Virus record (IMG/VR): IMGVR_UViG_3300033047_000025
Location: 1-64,000 of that record
DNA: 64,000 nt
From: a virus
Direction: 5' to 3' (one strand)
Positions 6,634-15,040 of the stretch are shown in pieces (the stretch's first letter is position 1; the number at the start of each line of letters is the position of its first letter). Position numbers and translations under genes: made by a program. The notes under the pieces are model-generated. The model was not told where the DNA came from. It did no database searches and saw only the letters and a list, made by a program, of their open reading frames with translations.

Positions 6634-6917
6634 ATATCACTGAACTCAGAAAGCTAGAGGTTGCGTCCCAACCAAAAAGGGGGTCTGATGAAACTAGTCA
6701 AGTGAGCGAACCAATCTGTCAAACCTGCCGACGTCCCGAGGACGAGCATTGTGTTTTCATCCCGCTAGCCGTTCCTAGCGGCTGTATGTGTGATGTCTTC
6801 GAGTGGGGTGATCGCATCACTGATGTGTGTGAGGATTTCTTACACACTGAAGCAGGGGCTGGTCGGTGCGAAAATTGCGAGCACGACAGGGCTTGCCATA
6901 AGGGTTCGGTTAAGTGA
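6630..6917 (+). CDS. Hypothetical Cys-rich, probably zinc-binding protein, 95 aa
   Basis: GTG 6630 overlaps the previous stop (GTGA). Cys and His residues occur in pairs (CQTC, CMC, CENC with a downstream CH), suggesting one or two zinc sites. No named family. GTGA coupling to the next gene. Confidence 0.55.
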   Translation: MNITELRKLEVASQPKRGSDETSQVSEPICQTCRRPEDEHCVFIPLAVPSGCMCDVFEWGDRITDVCEDFLHTEAGAGRCENCEHDRACHKGSVK

Positions 6918-7168
6918 GTGAATCGAGGAGAGTCCGTACCATAGAGTTTAGGACCGTGAAAACTGCCGTATCACAATTCATCAGAGTAGCAAACGACACA
7001 GGAGAGGACATCGTAAGCCTGTCACTGGAATGCGAAGATAAGGATGGCAAGATGGTGAAGGCCAAGCTTATTTTCGCCGCAGGGGACGTAGCTGCTGACG
7101 CTATGGGGCACGCAATCAGGATGATTGATTCTATTCGTGGTAGAGTTCATGGTACGCCGGTAACATAA
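6914..7168 (+). CDS. Hypothetical protein, 84 aa
   Basis: GTG 6914 overlaps the previous stop. Mixed alpha/beta composition without recognised motif. Followed one base later by the DUF551-like gene. Confidence 0.5.
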   Translation: MSESRRVRTIEFRTVKTAVSQFIRVANDTGEDIVSLSLECEDKDGKMVKAKLIFAAGDVAADAMGHAIRMIDSIRGRVHGTPVT

Positions 7169-7169
7169 A

Positions 7170-7469
7170 ATGACACGCATAAAGAGTAGCACATCAGAGA
7201 AAAACAAGTGGCACTCAATGGACCTGACCCCTATCCCTCTCAGCCATGAAAAAGTCGAAGGTAAGTCAGTGAGAGTGTTGGTATTCTCCAAGTCAAGTGG
7301 AATCCTTGCCGGGGTATGCTGGATACGTGAATACTTTATGGATAAGGATGACTTTGCCGAGTATTACTGGTCGGCATATTACAGCTATGGACTTTTCGGT
7401 GAACGAACTGACGGAGACATAACACACTGGATGTATATGCCAGGGGAGCCAAAGACACATGAAGAGTAG
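7170..7469 (+). CDS. DUF551-like protein, 99 aa
   Basis: The C-terminus ITHWMYMPGEP closely matches the conserved ITHWMPLPEPP ending of DUF551, a small domain common in phages and prophages, and the N-terminal region (DLTPIPLSHEKV...VRVLVFS) matches the usual first strand. Function of DUF551 is unknown. The end overlaps the start of the following phosphoesterase gene by 11 bases. Confidence 0.65.
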   Translation: MTRIKSSTSEKNKWHSMDLTPIPLSHEKVEGKSVRVLVFSKSSGILAGVCWIREYFMDKDDFAEYYWSAYYSYGLFGERTDGDITHWMYMPGEPKTHEE

Positions 7470-8649
7470 TCTTAGAGAAGAAATCTACAACCTGCTTGAC
7501 GAAAAGATGGGTATGCGTCCCATCGCCGCCAGACTAGGGATCACTGAGTGGCAAGTCAGGAAGGCCAAGCAGCTCCGCATGGACCATACTAGGATCGGCA
7601 ACAAGGCCGACCGAAGGTCGCATCGATCCGAGACGGCTATAGAGCTGCTGAACCAAGAGGTTCTCTCTGCGCTGAAGGAGATCGGTGGGCGCCTGACAAC
7701 AAAGGGTCGTCGTAGCGGTAAACTGAACCCTAAAAAATCGGTGGCCGTTGTACACCTGTCCGATCACCACTGCAACGAGCTGATCTCAACACCCAACAAC
7801 ACCTTCGACTTCAAGGTTGCAGCTAGGCGACTGCAACTGCTAGCGATAAAAATCAAGCTGTATTGCGAGGCCGCTGGCGTGGAGCGTATCGTTATTGCGT
7901 TCGGTGGCGACTTAATCAGCTCCGATCGTCGCATTGACGAGGTAACGAACATGGCGACCAACCGTAGTCGTGCCATGGTTCTAACCGTTCATATCTACCG
8001 TCAGTTCGTGGAAGATATTCGGGAGCACTACTTTGTCGACTGTTTCGGTATCACTGGAAACGAAGGTCGGGCCAAGCAGGAGTTATCCTGGTCGGATCCA
8101 GGTGTGACTGACAGCTATGATGCTTCGATCTACTACATGCTTCAGAGTATAATGGACGTAGCCGGCGATAAGGGGTTGAGATTCCACGAGCTACAGGGTA
8201 ACGAGACGGTATTCTCGATCCACCAAGAGACCTTCCTCTTGCTTCATGGGCACCAGATAAACATGTCCGACCAGAAGAAAGTTCAAGCGATGATCGGCAA
8301 ACATTCCGCTATGGCAGGCACAAGGATTACCCATGTGCTGGCAGGGCACATTCACACGGCGATGGTTGGTGATTACGCTAGCAGGAATGCGTCTCTATCT
8401 GGTGGCAATGCCTACTCAGAGGAGGCACTTGGATTCTGCTCCAAGGCATCTCAAAACCTTCACATCGTGCATAAGGAGTCTCAAAACCATCCAGGGTCTC
8501 TCGATGGGATCAAGATCGACCTCCAAAACACCGATGGGGTGGTCGGCTACAACATCATTGCTCAGCTCGAGCGCCACGATGCTCGCGGAACCCAGAAGGC
8601 AGCGCAGGCAGCGATCAACCAGCCTAGGCGTCGAGTGGTGGTGGTTTGA
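7459..8649 (+). CDS. HTH-linked calcineurin-like phosphoesterase, 396 aa
   Basis: Residues 1-40 look like a helix-turn-helix (GMRPIAARLGITEWQVRKAK). From about residue 95 a metallophosphoesterase domain follows: DHH (D102, H104), GGD (D151), GNEGR in place of the usual GNHD/E (N201), HGH (H263, H265) and AGHIH (H297, H299). The family occurs in phages and may act on DNA or nucleotides; the GNEGR variant changes the catalytic His position, so activity may differ. DNA targeting through the N-terminal domain is an inference. TTGA coupling to the next gene. Confidence 0.75.
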   Translation: MKSSLREEIYNLLDEKMGMRPIAARLGITEWQVRKAKQLRMDHTRIGNKADRRSHRSETAIELLNQEVLSALKEIGGRLTTKGRRSGKLNPKKSVAVVHLSDHHCNELISTPNNTFDFKVAARRLQLLAIKIKLYCEAAGVERIVIAFGGDLISSDRRIDEVTNMATNRSRAMVLTVHIYRQFVEDIREHYFVDCFGITGNEGRAKQELSWSDPGVTDSYDASIYYMLQSIMDVAGDKGLRFHELQGNETVFSIHQETFLLLHGHQINMSDQKKVQAMIGKHSAMAGTRITHVLAGHIHTAMVGDYASRNASLSGGNAYSEEALGFCSKASQNLHIVHKESQNHPGSLDGIKIDLQNTDGVVGYNIIAQLERHDARGTQKAAQAAINQPRRRVVVV

Positions 8650-9014
8650 GCAATGGTAGCAGCGATGCCGTAGAGTCAGTCAGAGACTTCGTGCGCTTCC
8701 TCCGCATCGAGATGCCGACAGTCAAACCTGTGAGGGTGTACTTCCGCACGGAAGACAGTATGCCAGATGCCGACGAAATACCGGGCACTAGCCTTGATGG
8801 ACTATGTGTATCAGTGAGCGTTAGAAATAGGGAGCACTACCATTCGATCTTCATCCTAATAGGGACTCAGCGCGAGATGCTGGACACCCTAAAACATGAG
8901 TGGGCGCACGCACTAACATGGACTAGGAGAGAAGTAAACGCCCCAGAGCACTGCTACAGGTGGGGCCGAGCGATGACGAAAGTACAGCTAGCGTTCGAGA
9001 AGTGGGTCAGCTAG
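8646..9014 (+). CDS. HEXXH metalloprotein, SprT/peptidase-like, 122 aa
   Basis: TTG 8646 overlaps the stop of the phosphoesterase gene. LKHEWAHAL at residues 82-90 is a zinc-protease HEXXH motif (H84, E85, H88). Small phage proteins with this motif belong to SprT-like or related peptidase folds; a third zinc ligand is not obvious (H97 in a later HCY is a candidate). Substrate unknown. Confidence 0.6.
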   Translation: MSNGSSDAVESVRDFVRFLRIEMPTVKPVRVYFRTEDSMPDADEIPGTSLDGLCVSVSVRNREHYHSIFILIGTQREMLDTLKHEWAHALTWTRREVNAPEHCYRWGRAMTKVQLAFEKWVS

Positions 9015-9368
9015 TTGTCGACATGTGCGTCCTGCTCAGCACAGCGAACGTCAAAAATGAAGCGCAGCCGGTGTAACGCATGCACCAACGCTAGATCACG
9101 TCGGCTCAGGCAGCGCAAGGAGCGCTCTAGGGGCACGCACACGAAGGAGCAGTTGTGGCGCATATACATAGACCAAAGGGCGTCATGCCACTATTGCGGC
9201 ATCCACATTCTATACTGGGGGCCGAGCAGCCACGTCGACCATGTGACTCCGCTATCGAAAGGCGGTAGTAACTCGATTGAAAACCTGGTATGGGCTTGCG
9301 CCGCGTGCGATGAATCGAAGTCGGACCTGTTAGTCTGCGACTGGCCGGGTAGTAGGTGGGTCGGATAG
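9015..9368 (+). CDS. HNH endonuclease, 117 aa
   Basis: Starts at TTG 9015 directly after the upstream stop; ATG 9057 is a weaker alternative that would lose the first CxxC. The N-terminus holds a zinc pair set (CASC, CNAC), then CHYC (C58, C61), the core VDHVTPLSKGG (D75, H76), N90 and CAAC (C95, C98). This is a complete HNH domain. Phage HNH proteins may be free-standing homing nucleases or packaging helpers; the terminase is about 4 kb away, so no role is assigned. It converges on the minus-strand cluster. Confidence 0.8.
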   Translation: MSTCASCSAQRTSKMKRSRCNACTNARSRRLRQRKERSRGTHTKEQLWRIYIDQRASCHYCGIHILYWGPSSHVDHVTPLSKGGSNSIENLVWACAACDESKSDLLVCDWPGSRWVG

Positions 9369-9381
9369 ATTCGGTTGTTTC

Positions 9382-9639
9382 TCATGCCTGATATTCTTCA
9401 CCTATCAGGTGGGCCTTGAGAATCCCCGGCGTAACGTAGCAATTGTAGATTTTTCGCGAGATACAGCCATTATCAGACTTGGATAGGGTCACGACGCCCC
9501 AATCCTTAATGCCACGTCGGATAGCGCCACTTGGTGGTGTGGTCAGATTCTCATTGAGTGTGATACTGCTGATAACCTCAGAGTCTGGGAGGGATTCCAA
9601 AATGTTGCTGAGTTCATTGATCAAGTCCTGTCGCTTCAT
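9382..9639 (-). CDS. Hypothetical protein, 85 aa
   Basis: Last gene of the minus-strand cluster 12653-9382. Helical N-terminus, beta-like C-terminal half. No recognised family. Its ATG overlaps the stop of the upstream gene (ATGA). No terminator is visible in the 13 bp between its stop and the converging HNH gene. Confidence 0.55.
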   Translation of the reverse strand: MKRQDLINELSNILESLPDSEVISSITLNENLTTPPSGAIRRGIKDWGVVTLSKSDNGCISRKIYNCYVTPGILKAHLIGEEYQA

Positions 9640-9938
9640 AGGTTCACCTTTGGCCTGTCAGGCAGGTAATCTACACCCATGCATTGGATAATCTCAGGCA
9701 TGAGTTCAGCGTCCCTTTGTCGGATCATGAAAGACCCTTTGACCCTGCCATCGCAGGACGACAGGAGAGCATAGTACGGCACACCTTCGAGGTGTGGCGG
9801 CGATAAAAGACTTCCAGGATTACGCCTCACAACGTGGTAGAGGTATTCCCTTCTCCTACGTCGTCCTGTAAAGTGGTACGACTTGATGAGGTCGCCGTGC
9901 ATGAACTCTCGGCCTTTCTTGTCGTAGACTGGGCTCAT
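9636..9938 (-). CDS. Small basic protein, possible SH3/KOW-like fold, 100 aa
   Basis: Starts VYDKKGREFMHGDLIKSYHF, then an Arg-rich stretch and YLYHVV. A DxxGxxxxxGDxI opening of this kind is common in small phage and plasmid proteins with an SH3-like barrel. Function unknown. ATGA overlaps on both sides. Confidence 0.55.
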   Translation of the reverse strand: MSPVYDKKGREFMHGDLIKSYHFTGRRRRREYLYHVVRRNPGSLLSPPHLEGVPYYALLSSCDGRVKGSFMIRQRDAELMPEIIQCMGVDYLPDRPKVNL

Positions 9939-10135
9939 GCTTTATATCTATCCGATAATCCGTTTCTTAGCATGAGTCGACCCCTGTGACTCACCACGAT
10001 ACCAACCCACAGGTGGAAGATCATGAACCCGTAGAAGAGTGGCGTCCGATGAAGCATGGTTTGGATCGCATCGTCGGCCCGCTGCACACTAAGACCCCAC
10101 TGGAACCTGAATCCGATCTTGTCTTTGATTTTCAT
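9935..10135 (-). CDS. Small membrane protein, 66 aa
   Basis: One hydrophobic segment at about residues 32-50 (LFYGFMIFHLWVGIVV) flanked by basic residues. ATG overlaps the stop of the 58-aa gene upstream. No family recognised. Confidence 0.5.
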   Translation of the reverse strand: MKIKDKIGFRFQWGLSVQRADDAIQTMLHRTPLFYGFMIFHLWVGIVVSHRGRLMLRNGLSDRYKA

Positions 10136-10308
10136 GTAGATTTCTTGGAAAGATTTTGAATGACTGACTCGACATATTCGTCGTAGTCAGGGTGTATTTG
10201 CTTGAAATAATGGAGTGACGAAGTTGTATGTGTCGCACCAGCGATGAAGGCATCTTTGATAATCTTCCGAAGATCAGGTTCGGATAACTGCAATTTATCA
10301 CATGCCAT
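10132..10308 (-). CDS. Small helical phage protein, 58 aa
   Basis: ATG is at the complement of 10306-10308 and overlaps the previous stop (TAATG); its TGA overlaps the next ATG. The product starts MACDKLQLSEPDLRK and contains DAFIAGATH, a pattern often seen in short phage proteins of unknown function. A longer frame on the same strand (10089-10301) has poor composition and no coupling and is judged a shadow. Confidence 0.6.
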   Translation of the reverse strand: MACDKLQLSEPDLRKIIKDAFIAGATHTTSSLHYFKQIHPDYDEYVESVIQNLSKKST

Positions 10309-10736
10309 TAGTGGAAGTCTCCATATGATATATCCCCACCTCCGCCTTCATCCAAGTCGCAAAGCTCCATAGCATGCCAGGAGTCGGTAGCGTCCCATTT
10401 TTCCGATCGGGACTTATCGCGAAACATCTCAGCTTGAGCCTCGACGCTATCCACATCGGCGCCGAGGATTTTACAGACGGATAGTAGGGTTTCGTTCGCG
10501 CCGATATATTCGTCACATTGACCGCGTGACTCAGCCAGCAATTCAATACCCCCGGCGACTGTCCCGGCTTTCGCAAGGTCGCGGGTCAGTTCTTCACACG
10601 CCTGAATCGCCTTGATGTTGGTTGCGTCATCAGGCCGAGTGTTTAGCACCTTCACTATGACTCCAGCACGCTCCACGAGGCGGTTCCACGCCGCTACCGC
10701 CAATTCACCTCCCTCGTTATTTCTACTGTGACCCAT
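10308..10736 (-). CDS. Hypothetical protein, 142 aa
   Basis: ATG 10736 is preceded by GAGGG; a TTG 15 bases upstream is possible. Mostly helical, with an acidic Gly-rich C-terminus. Several short blocks (AWNRLVERA) look like the N-terminal part of Lar/restriction-alleviation-like small phage proteins, but the zinc motif is absent. Function unknown. Confidence 0.5.
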   Translation of the reverse strand: MGHSRNNEGGELAVAAWNRLVERAGVIVKVLNTRPDDATNIKAIQACEELTRDLAKAGTVAGGIELLAESRGQCDEYIGANETLLSVCKILGADVDSVEAQAEMFRDKSRSEKWDATDSWHAMELCDLDEGGGGDISYGDFH

Positions 10737-10980
10737 AGTATCCCTCTTCAATCATTTTTTCGACATGGGGTCTCGCGCCCTCGGTAACGAATCTTGCCGC
10801 GTCACTGCTAGACATTCCTATGATCTCATTACCACTAACGTAAGCGGTGGTTTGAATGACGCGAGACCATGCTATGTCAGCCTCATCATCGTCTAAGTAT
10901 CCGTCGATTGTCGGTATCTCTGCTGAGACATGGACCCTGATCCGAGCTATAGACAGAACAGACTTAAGGTCGGGATCCAA
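10723..10980 (-). CDS. Hypothetical protein, 85 aa
   Basis: TTG 10980 lies right after the upstream TAG and has AAGGAAGG at eight-base spacing. ATG 11004, inside the previous gene, has no ribosome-binding site. The product contains DDDEADIAW and ends in a helical EKMIEEGYYG. Not recognised. Confidence 0.5.
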   Translation of the reverse strand: MDPDLKSVLSIARIRVHVSAEIPTIDGYLDDDEADIAWSRVIQTTAYVSGNEIIGMSSSDAARFVTEGARPHVEKMIEEGYYGSQ

Positions 10981-10981
10981 T

Positions 10982-11284
10982 CTACTTACCTTCCTTTGCA
11001 CCATGCTCGGACGCCATGGTGTGGGCGATGTATGCACCTGACGACGCCAGATCGAACACAGCGTATACCTTGCCGGTGATGGTGATATCGGTGTGTGGGA
11101 ATCCCTTTAGGGACTTATCACGAATCGCTCTAATAAACGACTGGGCATCCTCGTGATTTTTGAACACGGACATTGGGTCACCGCCACCTTGTTCTCCGAT
11201 GGTGGCTTGACTGTCGGCGCGTGCGCCCTTTGATGCTTCGGATAGCTCATGGTCGAGGACTTGTTGCCGTGTAGATTCTTGCAT
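10982..11284 (-). CDS. Hypothetical protein, 100 aa
   Basis: The N-terminal 40 residues are polar and probably disordered; the C-terminal part (VFKNHEDAQSFIRAI...) is alpha/beta. No recognised family. Lies 9 bases after the dCMP deaminase gene. Confidence 0.5.
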   Translation of the reverse strand: MQESTRQQVLDHELSEASKGARADSQATIGEQGGGDPMSVFKNHEDAQSFIRAIRDKSLKGFPHTDITITGKVYAVFDLASSGAYIAHTMASEHGAKEGK

Positions 11285-11293
11285 CTCAGCAGG

Positions 11294-11761
11294 CTAACCG
11301 ACATCGACTGTATTTTCAAGCTTCGACTCATCAAGAATTGTAACCAGGATGTCAGCTTCATTGAGCGTCTCTTCGGCTCGCTTTACTGGCTCGATCCACC
11401 GGACCGGCAACTCAGGCCCACAGGCGACCACTGCCCTGATGCCGGCCTGTATGAGGTGCTTAGTGCAATTCCTGCAAGGGGCGGACCGAAAGCCATACAG
11501 GAAGAGCGTGCAGCCACGAGCATCCTTCCCGGCATCTAGGAGTGCGTTCATTTCTGCGTGGATGATCAACTCGTATTTTTCAGTTCTCAGGTTTAGCCGA
11601 TCGTCATCGGCAATACCGCAGGGGAATCCATTGAAGCCGGTTCCTACTACTCGTCGCCCACGGACCAGAACTGCACCAACCTTGGTAGAGGGGTCTTTGC
11701 TCTGCATGGATGCCAGCTTGGCTGACAGCATGAAATATCGAGCCCATCGAATGTCGTCCAT
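11294..11761 (-). CDS. dcd-like (ComE/dCMP deaminase family): dCMP deaminase, 155 aa
   Basis: Zinc-dependent cytidine/deoxycytidylate deaminase fold with HAE (H68, E70) and PCRNC (C96, C99), the catalytic glutamate and three zinc ligands. Length is normal for the family. It converts dCMP to dUMP, the substrate of thymidylate synthase, and a ThyX gene is present at 52088-52894. ATG 11761 lies two bases after the kinase stop; a TTG at 11773 is less likely. Same operon as the nucleotide kinase. Confidence 0.85.
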   Translation of the reverse strand: MDDIRWARYFMLSAKLASMQSKDPSTKVGAVLVRGRRVVGTGFNGFPCGIADDDRLNLRTEKYELIIHAEMNALLDAGKDARGCTLFLYGFRSAPCRNCTKHLIQAGIRAVVACGPELPVRWIEPVKRAEETLNEADILVTILDESKLENTVDVG

Positions 11762-11763
11762 GG

Positions 11764-12348
11764 CTACGACCAACTGGTGTTTACTAGGTGGACCACCTGA
11801 CTCTGAAGCTCATCCAGAGATCCATCGTTAAGGATCGTGTGAGACCTGACCTTCGGGCTATGCCAGTAGCTTCGTGAGTCGTTTTTGAAGTCTTTGCCCG
11901 GTCGCTTGATATGCACAATATGAATATCGTTCGGCCTGAACATCTCGATAATCGGAGAAGCCTCATGGCTGAACCCGCTATCGGTCACCACGACAGTCCT
12001 TCCGATATCGTTCCTCCCCATGGTGTTCAGGAGGATCCTTCCGAATGTGTCGTAACCGAACTTCTTTTTCACCCAGTCTTCGGACAGACTGATGGCTATC
12101 TGTCGACGGGTGAACCCGAACAGATTATTGGACGGCTCACCCTTATCCATGCCATCGACGCAGGACACGCCGAACATAGCCTGCATACCGTCAATGATCG
12201 GCTGCGCAAACTTTCGCAGTGAGACGTGAACGCACTGCTCAGCAATCATTAGCCCGACTGTGTCTTTACCGCATCGTGGTGGGCCATTGAGAAGGATGAC
12301 CTTAGGCGTGAGGGGCGTCGTTACGGTTCGTTTCGAGGTGACGGCCAT
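11764..12348 (-). CDS. Deoxynucleoside monophosphate kinase, 194 aa
   Basis: P-loop kinase with Walker A GPPRCGKDT at residues 22-30; this pattern and the overall length resemble T4-type dNMP kinases that phosphorylate dNMPs for phage DNA synthesis. A middle DSGF followed by HEA resembles the nucleotide-binding part of that family. ATG 12348 overlaps the upstream stop (TAATG). Adjacent dCMP deaminase supports a role in dNTP supply. Exact base preference is unknown. Confidence 0.7.
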   Translation of the reverse strand: MAVTSKRTVTTPLTPKVILLNGPPRCGKDTVGLMIAEQCVHVSLRKFAQPIIDGMQAMFGVSCVDGMDKGEPSNNLFGFTRRQIAISLSEDWVKKKFGYDTFGRILLNTMGRNDIGRTVVVTDSGFSHEASPIIEMFRPNDIHIVHIKRPGKDFKNDSRSYWHSPKVRSHTILNDGSLDELQSQVVHLVNTSWS

Positions 12349-12617
12349 TACTCTGACTCCTTGTCGATCTGATAAATGAGACGACCCAGTGCTACCTGTA
12401 GCGACCAACCTGTGACGGAAGTCTCTCCGTGAGTTGCAGTCCAATTATTGTCAGCCCTGGTGATCATGATCTCGTCGGGAAGTGCGGTCAGTAGCGTATT
12501 TAGCCAGATGGGTGACGAGACGAAGTTGTGCATCCCGTCCCATCCGAGGATCTTCTGGATAACTTTGTCCATGTGTCGCTCGTATCGCTTGTGATCGGTA
12601 ACCGTGTTCTTAGGCAT
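12348..12617 (-). CDS. Hypothetical protein, 89 aa
   Basis: First gene of the minus-strand cluster. ATG 12617 is chosen; a TTG at 12653 would add 12 residues and no ribosome-binding site distinguishes them. Rich in His, Trp and Met, with no recognised family. The divergent late operon begins at 12716, so promoters for both directions should lie in the short gap. Confidence 0.5.
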   Translation of the reverse strand: MPKNTVTDHKRYERHMDKVIQKILGWDGMHNFVSSPIWLNTLLTALPDEIMITRADNNWTATHGETSVTGWSLQVALGRLIYQIDKESE

Positions 12618-12715
12618 GTGAACGATGGTAGCGAGAGTTTCGGCGCATTTCAAGGGCCTATCTAAGCGTTGCTAACCCACCTGTCAGGGAGGCGCAGTCA
12701 GTCATAGTCTCTCTG

Positions 12716-13108
12716 ATGATGGAAACCCCAACCAATCAGATCGTGCAGACCAGCTTCAGTCAACTTATCAGCATCCTGTGTGCCGAGTCAGGATCTTTCG
12801 CCCAGGCTTTGAACAAGGCTGTCATGGAAGACTCAGGCATGACCAGCGAAGACATCAAAGAACTAGATGCCGAGAAAGCGACCACCTTGCAAAGGTCTGT
12901 AGCTGCAGTAGACCACCTCGACGTGGTTGAGGCTGCTGTCTCCGCTAACCCACGTCTCGCAGCTCGCGCTATCCTGCCAATGATCTACCTAACAAGCGCC
13001 GCGTTCTCGGCGCAAGAGCGCCCGGAAAGGACTGCCAATATCCTGCCAGGACCGAAGGCGGAAAAGGAGTCGAAGGACGTGCCCGACGAATCGGTAGGGG
13101 CGGAGTAG
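12716..13108 (+). CDS. Hypothetical protein at start of late operon, 130 aa
   Basis: Two adjacent ATG codons (12716, 12719). Helical, moderately acidic protein with a polar Lys/Glu-rich C-terminal tail. It lies directly upstream of the small terminase gene, a place often held by unknown phage proteins. No family recognised. Confidence 0.6.
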   Translation: MMETPTNQIVQTSFSQLISILCAESGSFAQALNKAVMEDSGMTSEDIKELDAEKATTLQRSVAAVDHLDVVEAAVSANPRLAARAILPMIYLTSAAFSAQERPERTANILPGPKAEKESKDVPDESVGAE

Positions 13109-13113
13109 CGAAG

Positions 13114-13587
13114 TTGGCTGGTAGATCGCGGGATCCATTCTACCCCAGTGAGGTGGACCGAGCCAACTTCATTAAGACTGTTGAAGCCGGGTTGCCGGTG
13201 GAGACTGCTGCTGCTGCTGTAGGATGGACTAAGTCAGAGCTAGCATCCTTGCGTGCCGGTGACAAGGAAATCAACAGGCAGATTTCGAAGCATGCAGCGC
13301 GGGCTGAAATCAAGCTGTTCACAAAGATGATGGAGTCCGGTCAGGCAGACTGGAGGTGCGTCCAATCTGCGCTCGAACGCATGCACCCAGAGAAGTATGC
13401 CCGACCTGAAATCCAGGTGCAGCTCGCCGCATCAAAGATCGACGCTAACGATATCTGCGAGGCGATGAAAGAGTGGCTCACGATCGCTGAGCAACGTCAT
13501 AGTGGTATTACCATTGACGAAGCTCGTGGTGAAAGTATACCTGTGACTATTGAGATCGGAGAGCCGAGGGAAGACGATGAGAAGTAG
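13114..13587 (+). CDS. terS: Terminase small subunit, 157 aa
   Basis: TTG 13114 follows the previous stop by five bases. The N-terminal half holds a helix-turn-helix-like segment (ETAAAAVGWTKSELASLR, residues 29-46) followed by a helix with many charged residues, as in the DNA-recognition subunits of packaging terminases. Length and position directly before the large subunit agree. It is expected to bind the packaging site and stimulate the large subunit. Confidence 0.75.
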   Translation: MAGRSRDPFYPSEVDRANFIKTVEAGLPVETAAAAVGWTKSELASLRAGDKEINRQISKHAARAEIKLFTKMMESGQADWRCVQSALERMHPEKYARPEIQVQLAASKIDANDICEAMKEWLTIAEQRHSGITIDEARGESIPVTIEIGEPREDDEK

Positions 13588-15034
13588 GGACAGAAACGCA
13601 CTAGACATGCGTTCGGCTTCTGGACGTATCATCATGAAGTCTCACGAGCAACGAGACAGGTTTTTGAAGTCTCGCTGTAGGTTTGATGTCCTAGCCTGTG
13701 GCCGTAGATCAGGAAAAACTTCCGAGGCGAGGTGGCGACTAATAGCCGGTACCAGGCACCGTGGAGGCGTCCATTACGGATGCCTAACACCGCCCCCAGG
13801 CATCAAGGAGCCAACGTTTGTATACGCAGCCCCTACGTACTCACAGGCAAAGCGCGTCGTGTGGGAGGCGTTCAAGAGTGAGGTGCCCGATTGGATGGTC
13901 CTAAAGAAGTCCGAGTCTGAGCTGACCATGAACTTCCGCACAGGGGCTCGATTGATTATTGCCGGCATGGATAAGCCAGAGCGAATCGAGGGAATCGCCA
14001 TCGACGGAGTCGTGCTAGATGAGTTCGCCGACATGAAGCCGTCCGCATGGACATCGTCTATCAGGCCGGCGCTCTCAACATTCGGGCGACCACCAGGATG
14101 GGCCTTGTTTATCGGCAGACCGAGAGGCAAGAACCACTTCTATCGCATGCACGAGCTAGCGAAGACGAGACAAGACTGGGGCACCTACCACCCATGGCCA
14201 TCATGGCTGATCATGGAGCCTGAGGAGGTCGAGGCAGCCAGGGACGACTTGGATGCAAGATCATTCGACCAGGAATACGGGGGGATATTCATCGACTCAT
14301 CAGGAACAGCATACTACCAGTTTGGCGAGCACAACATAACTCAAATTGATTACAATCCTGATAAGGACCTGCAGTTCTCGTTCGACTTCAATGTGAATCC
14401 TGGAGTCGCGTTAGTCTCACAAGACCAAGAGACGAAGACGCACTTCTACGAGTGCCCTCAGTGCGACATGGTTGTGGACTTGGACTCTGGCGAGGAGTGT
14501 CCGACATGCCGATACCTATTCCCTATGGAGCGCATCACTGGGGTGATTGGCGAGGTATTCCGTTGGGATATCGACTCCAACACCAGGCTCGTATGCGAGG
14601 AGCTGGTAGAGGGATGGGGTGCACGCCACCGTGGGGCTATCGTGTGTTACGGAGACGCCACCGGCGGCGCCCGAAGGACCAGCTCTGAGCGAAGCGACTG
14701 GCAGATCATCGAGGCACACCTTGCCTTGTGTTGGCCGGATATGACCATTGATGTCAGTCGAACGAACCCTAATGTCCGTGACAGGCTAGTAACGACCAAT
14801 AGTAGATTCCAGAGCGCCAACGGTAACATTCGAATACTCATCGATAAAGAGAAGGCGCCAAACCTGGTTCTCGACCTTGAGTCCACAACTCTAAAAGGCA
14901 ACGGAGACCTAAACCCTGGACCCGAAGGCAAGTTCTCGCACATAAGCGACGCGCTAGGATACCTTGTATGCCAGAGGTATGGTTCGTTACTATACACCGA
15001 CAACTACTTCGAGGACGACTTCACTCTCCTGTAA
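13577..15034 (+). CDS. terL: Terminase large subunit with inserted zinc ribbon, 485 aa
   Basis: ATG 13577 overlaps the small-subunit stop. ATPase domain: Walker A ACGRRSGKT (residues 40-48), Walker B VVLDEFAD (D148, E149). Nuclease domain: acidic residues D270 (FDFN), D360 (YGDATGG) and D458 (ISDALGY), typical of the RNase-H-like nuclease. Between the first and second of these is C293-x2-C296-x11-C308-x2-C311, a zinc ribbon not part of the common terminase core. The protein packages DNA into proheads at the portal. The insert may bind the portal, DNA or the small subunit. Confidence 0.9.
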   Translation: MRSRDRNALDMRSASGRIIMKSHEQRDRFLKSRCRFDVLACGRRSGKTSEARWRLIAGTRHRGGVHYGCLTPPPGIKEPTFVYAAPTYSQAKRVVWEAFKSEVPDWMVLKKSESELTMNFRTGARLIIAGMDKPERIEGIAIDGVVLDEFADMKPSAWTSSIRPALSTFGRPPGWALFIGRPRGKNHFYRMHELAKTRQDWGTYHPWPSWLIMEPEEVEAARDDLDARSFDQEYGGIFIDSSGTAYYQFGEHNITQIDYNPDKDLQFSFDFNVNPGVALVSQDQETKTHFYECPQCDMVVDLDSGEECPTCRYLFPMERITGVIGEVFRWDIDSNTRLVCEELVEGWGARHRGAIVCYGDATGGARRTSSERSDWQIIEAHLALCWPDMTIDVSRTNPNVRDRLVTTNSRFQSANGNIRILIDKEKAPNLVLDLESTTLKGNGDLNPGPEGKFSHISDALGYLVCQRYGSLLYTDNYFEDDFTLL

Positions 15035-15040
15035 CTCAAC

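Noticed and set aside
10089-10301. 70-aa minus-strand frame
   Set aside because: A 58-aa frame at 10132-10308 has proper start/stop overlaps on both sides and better composition.
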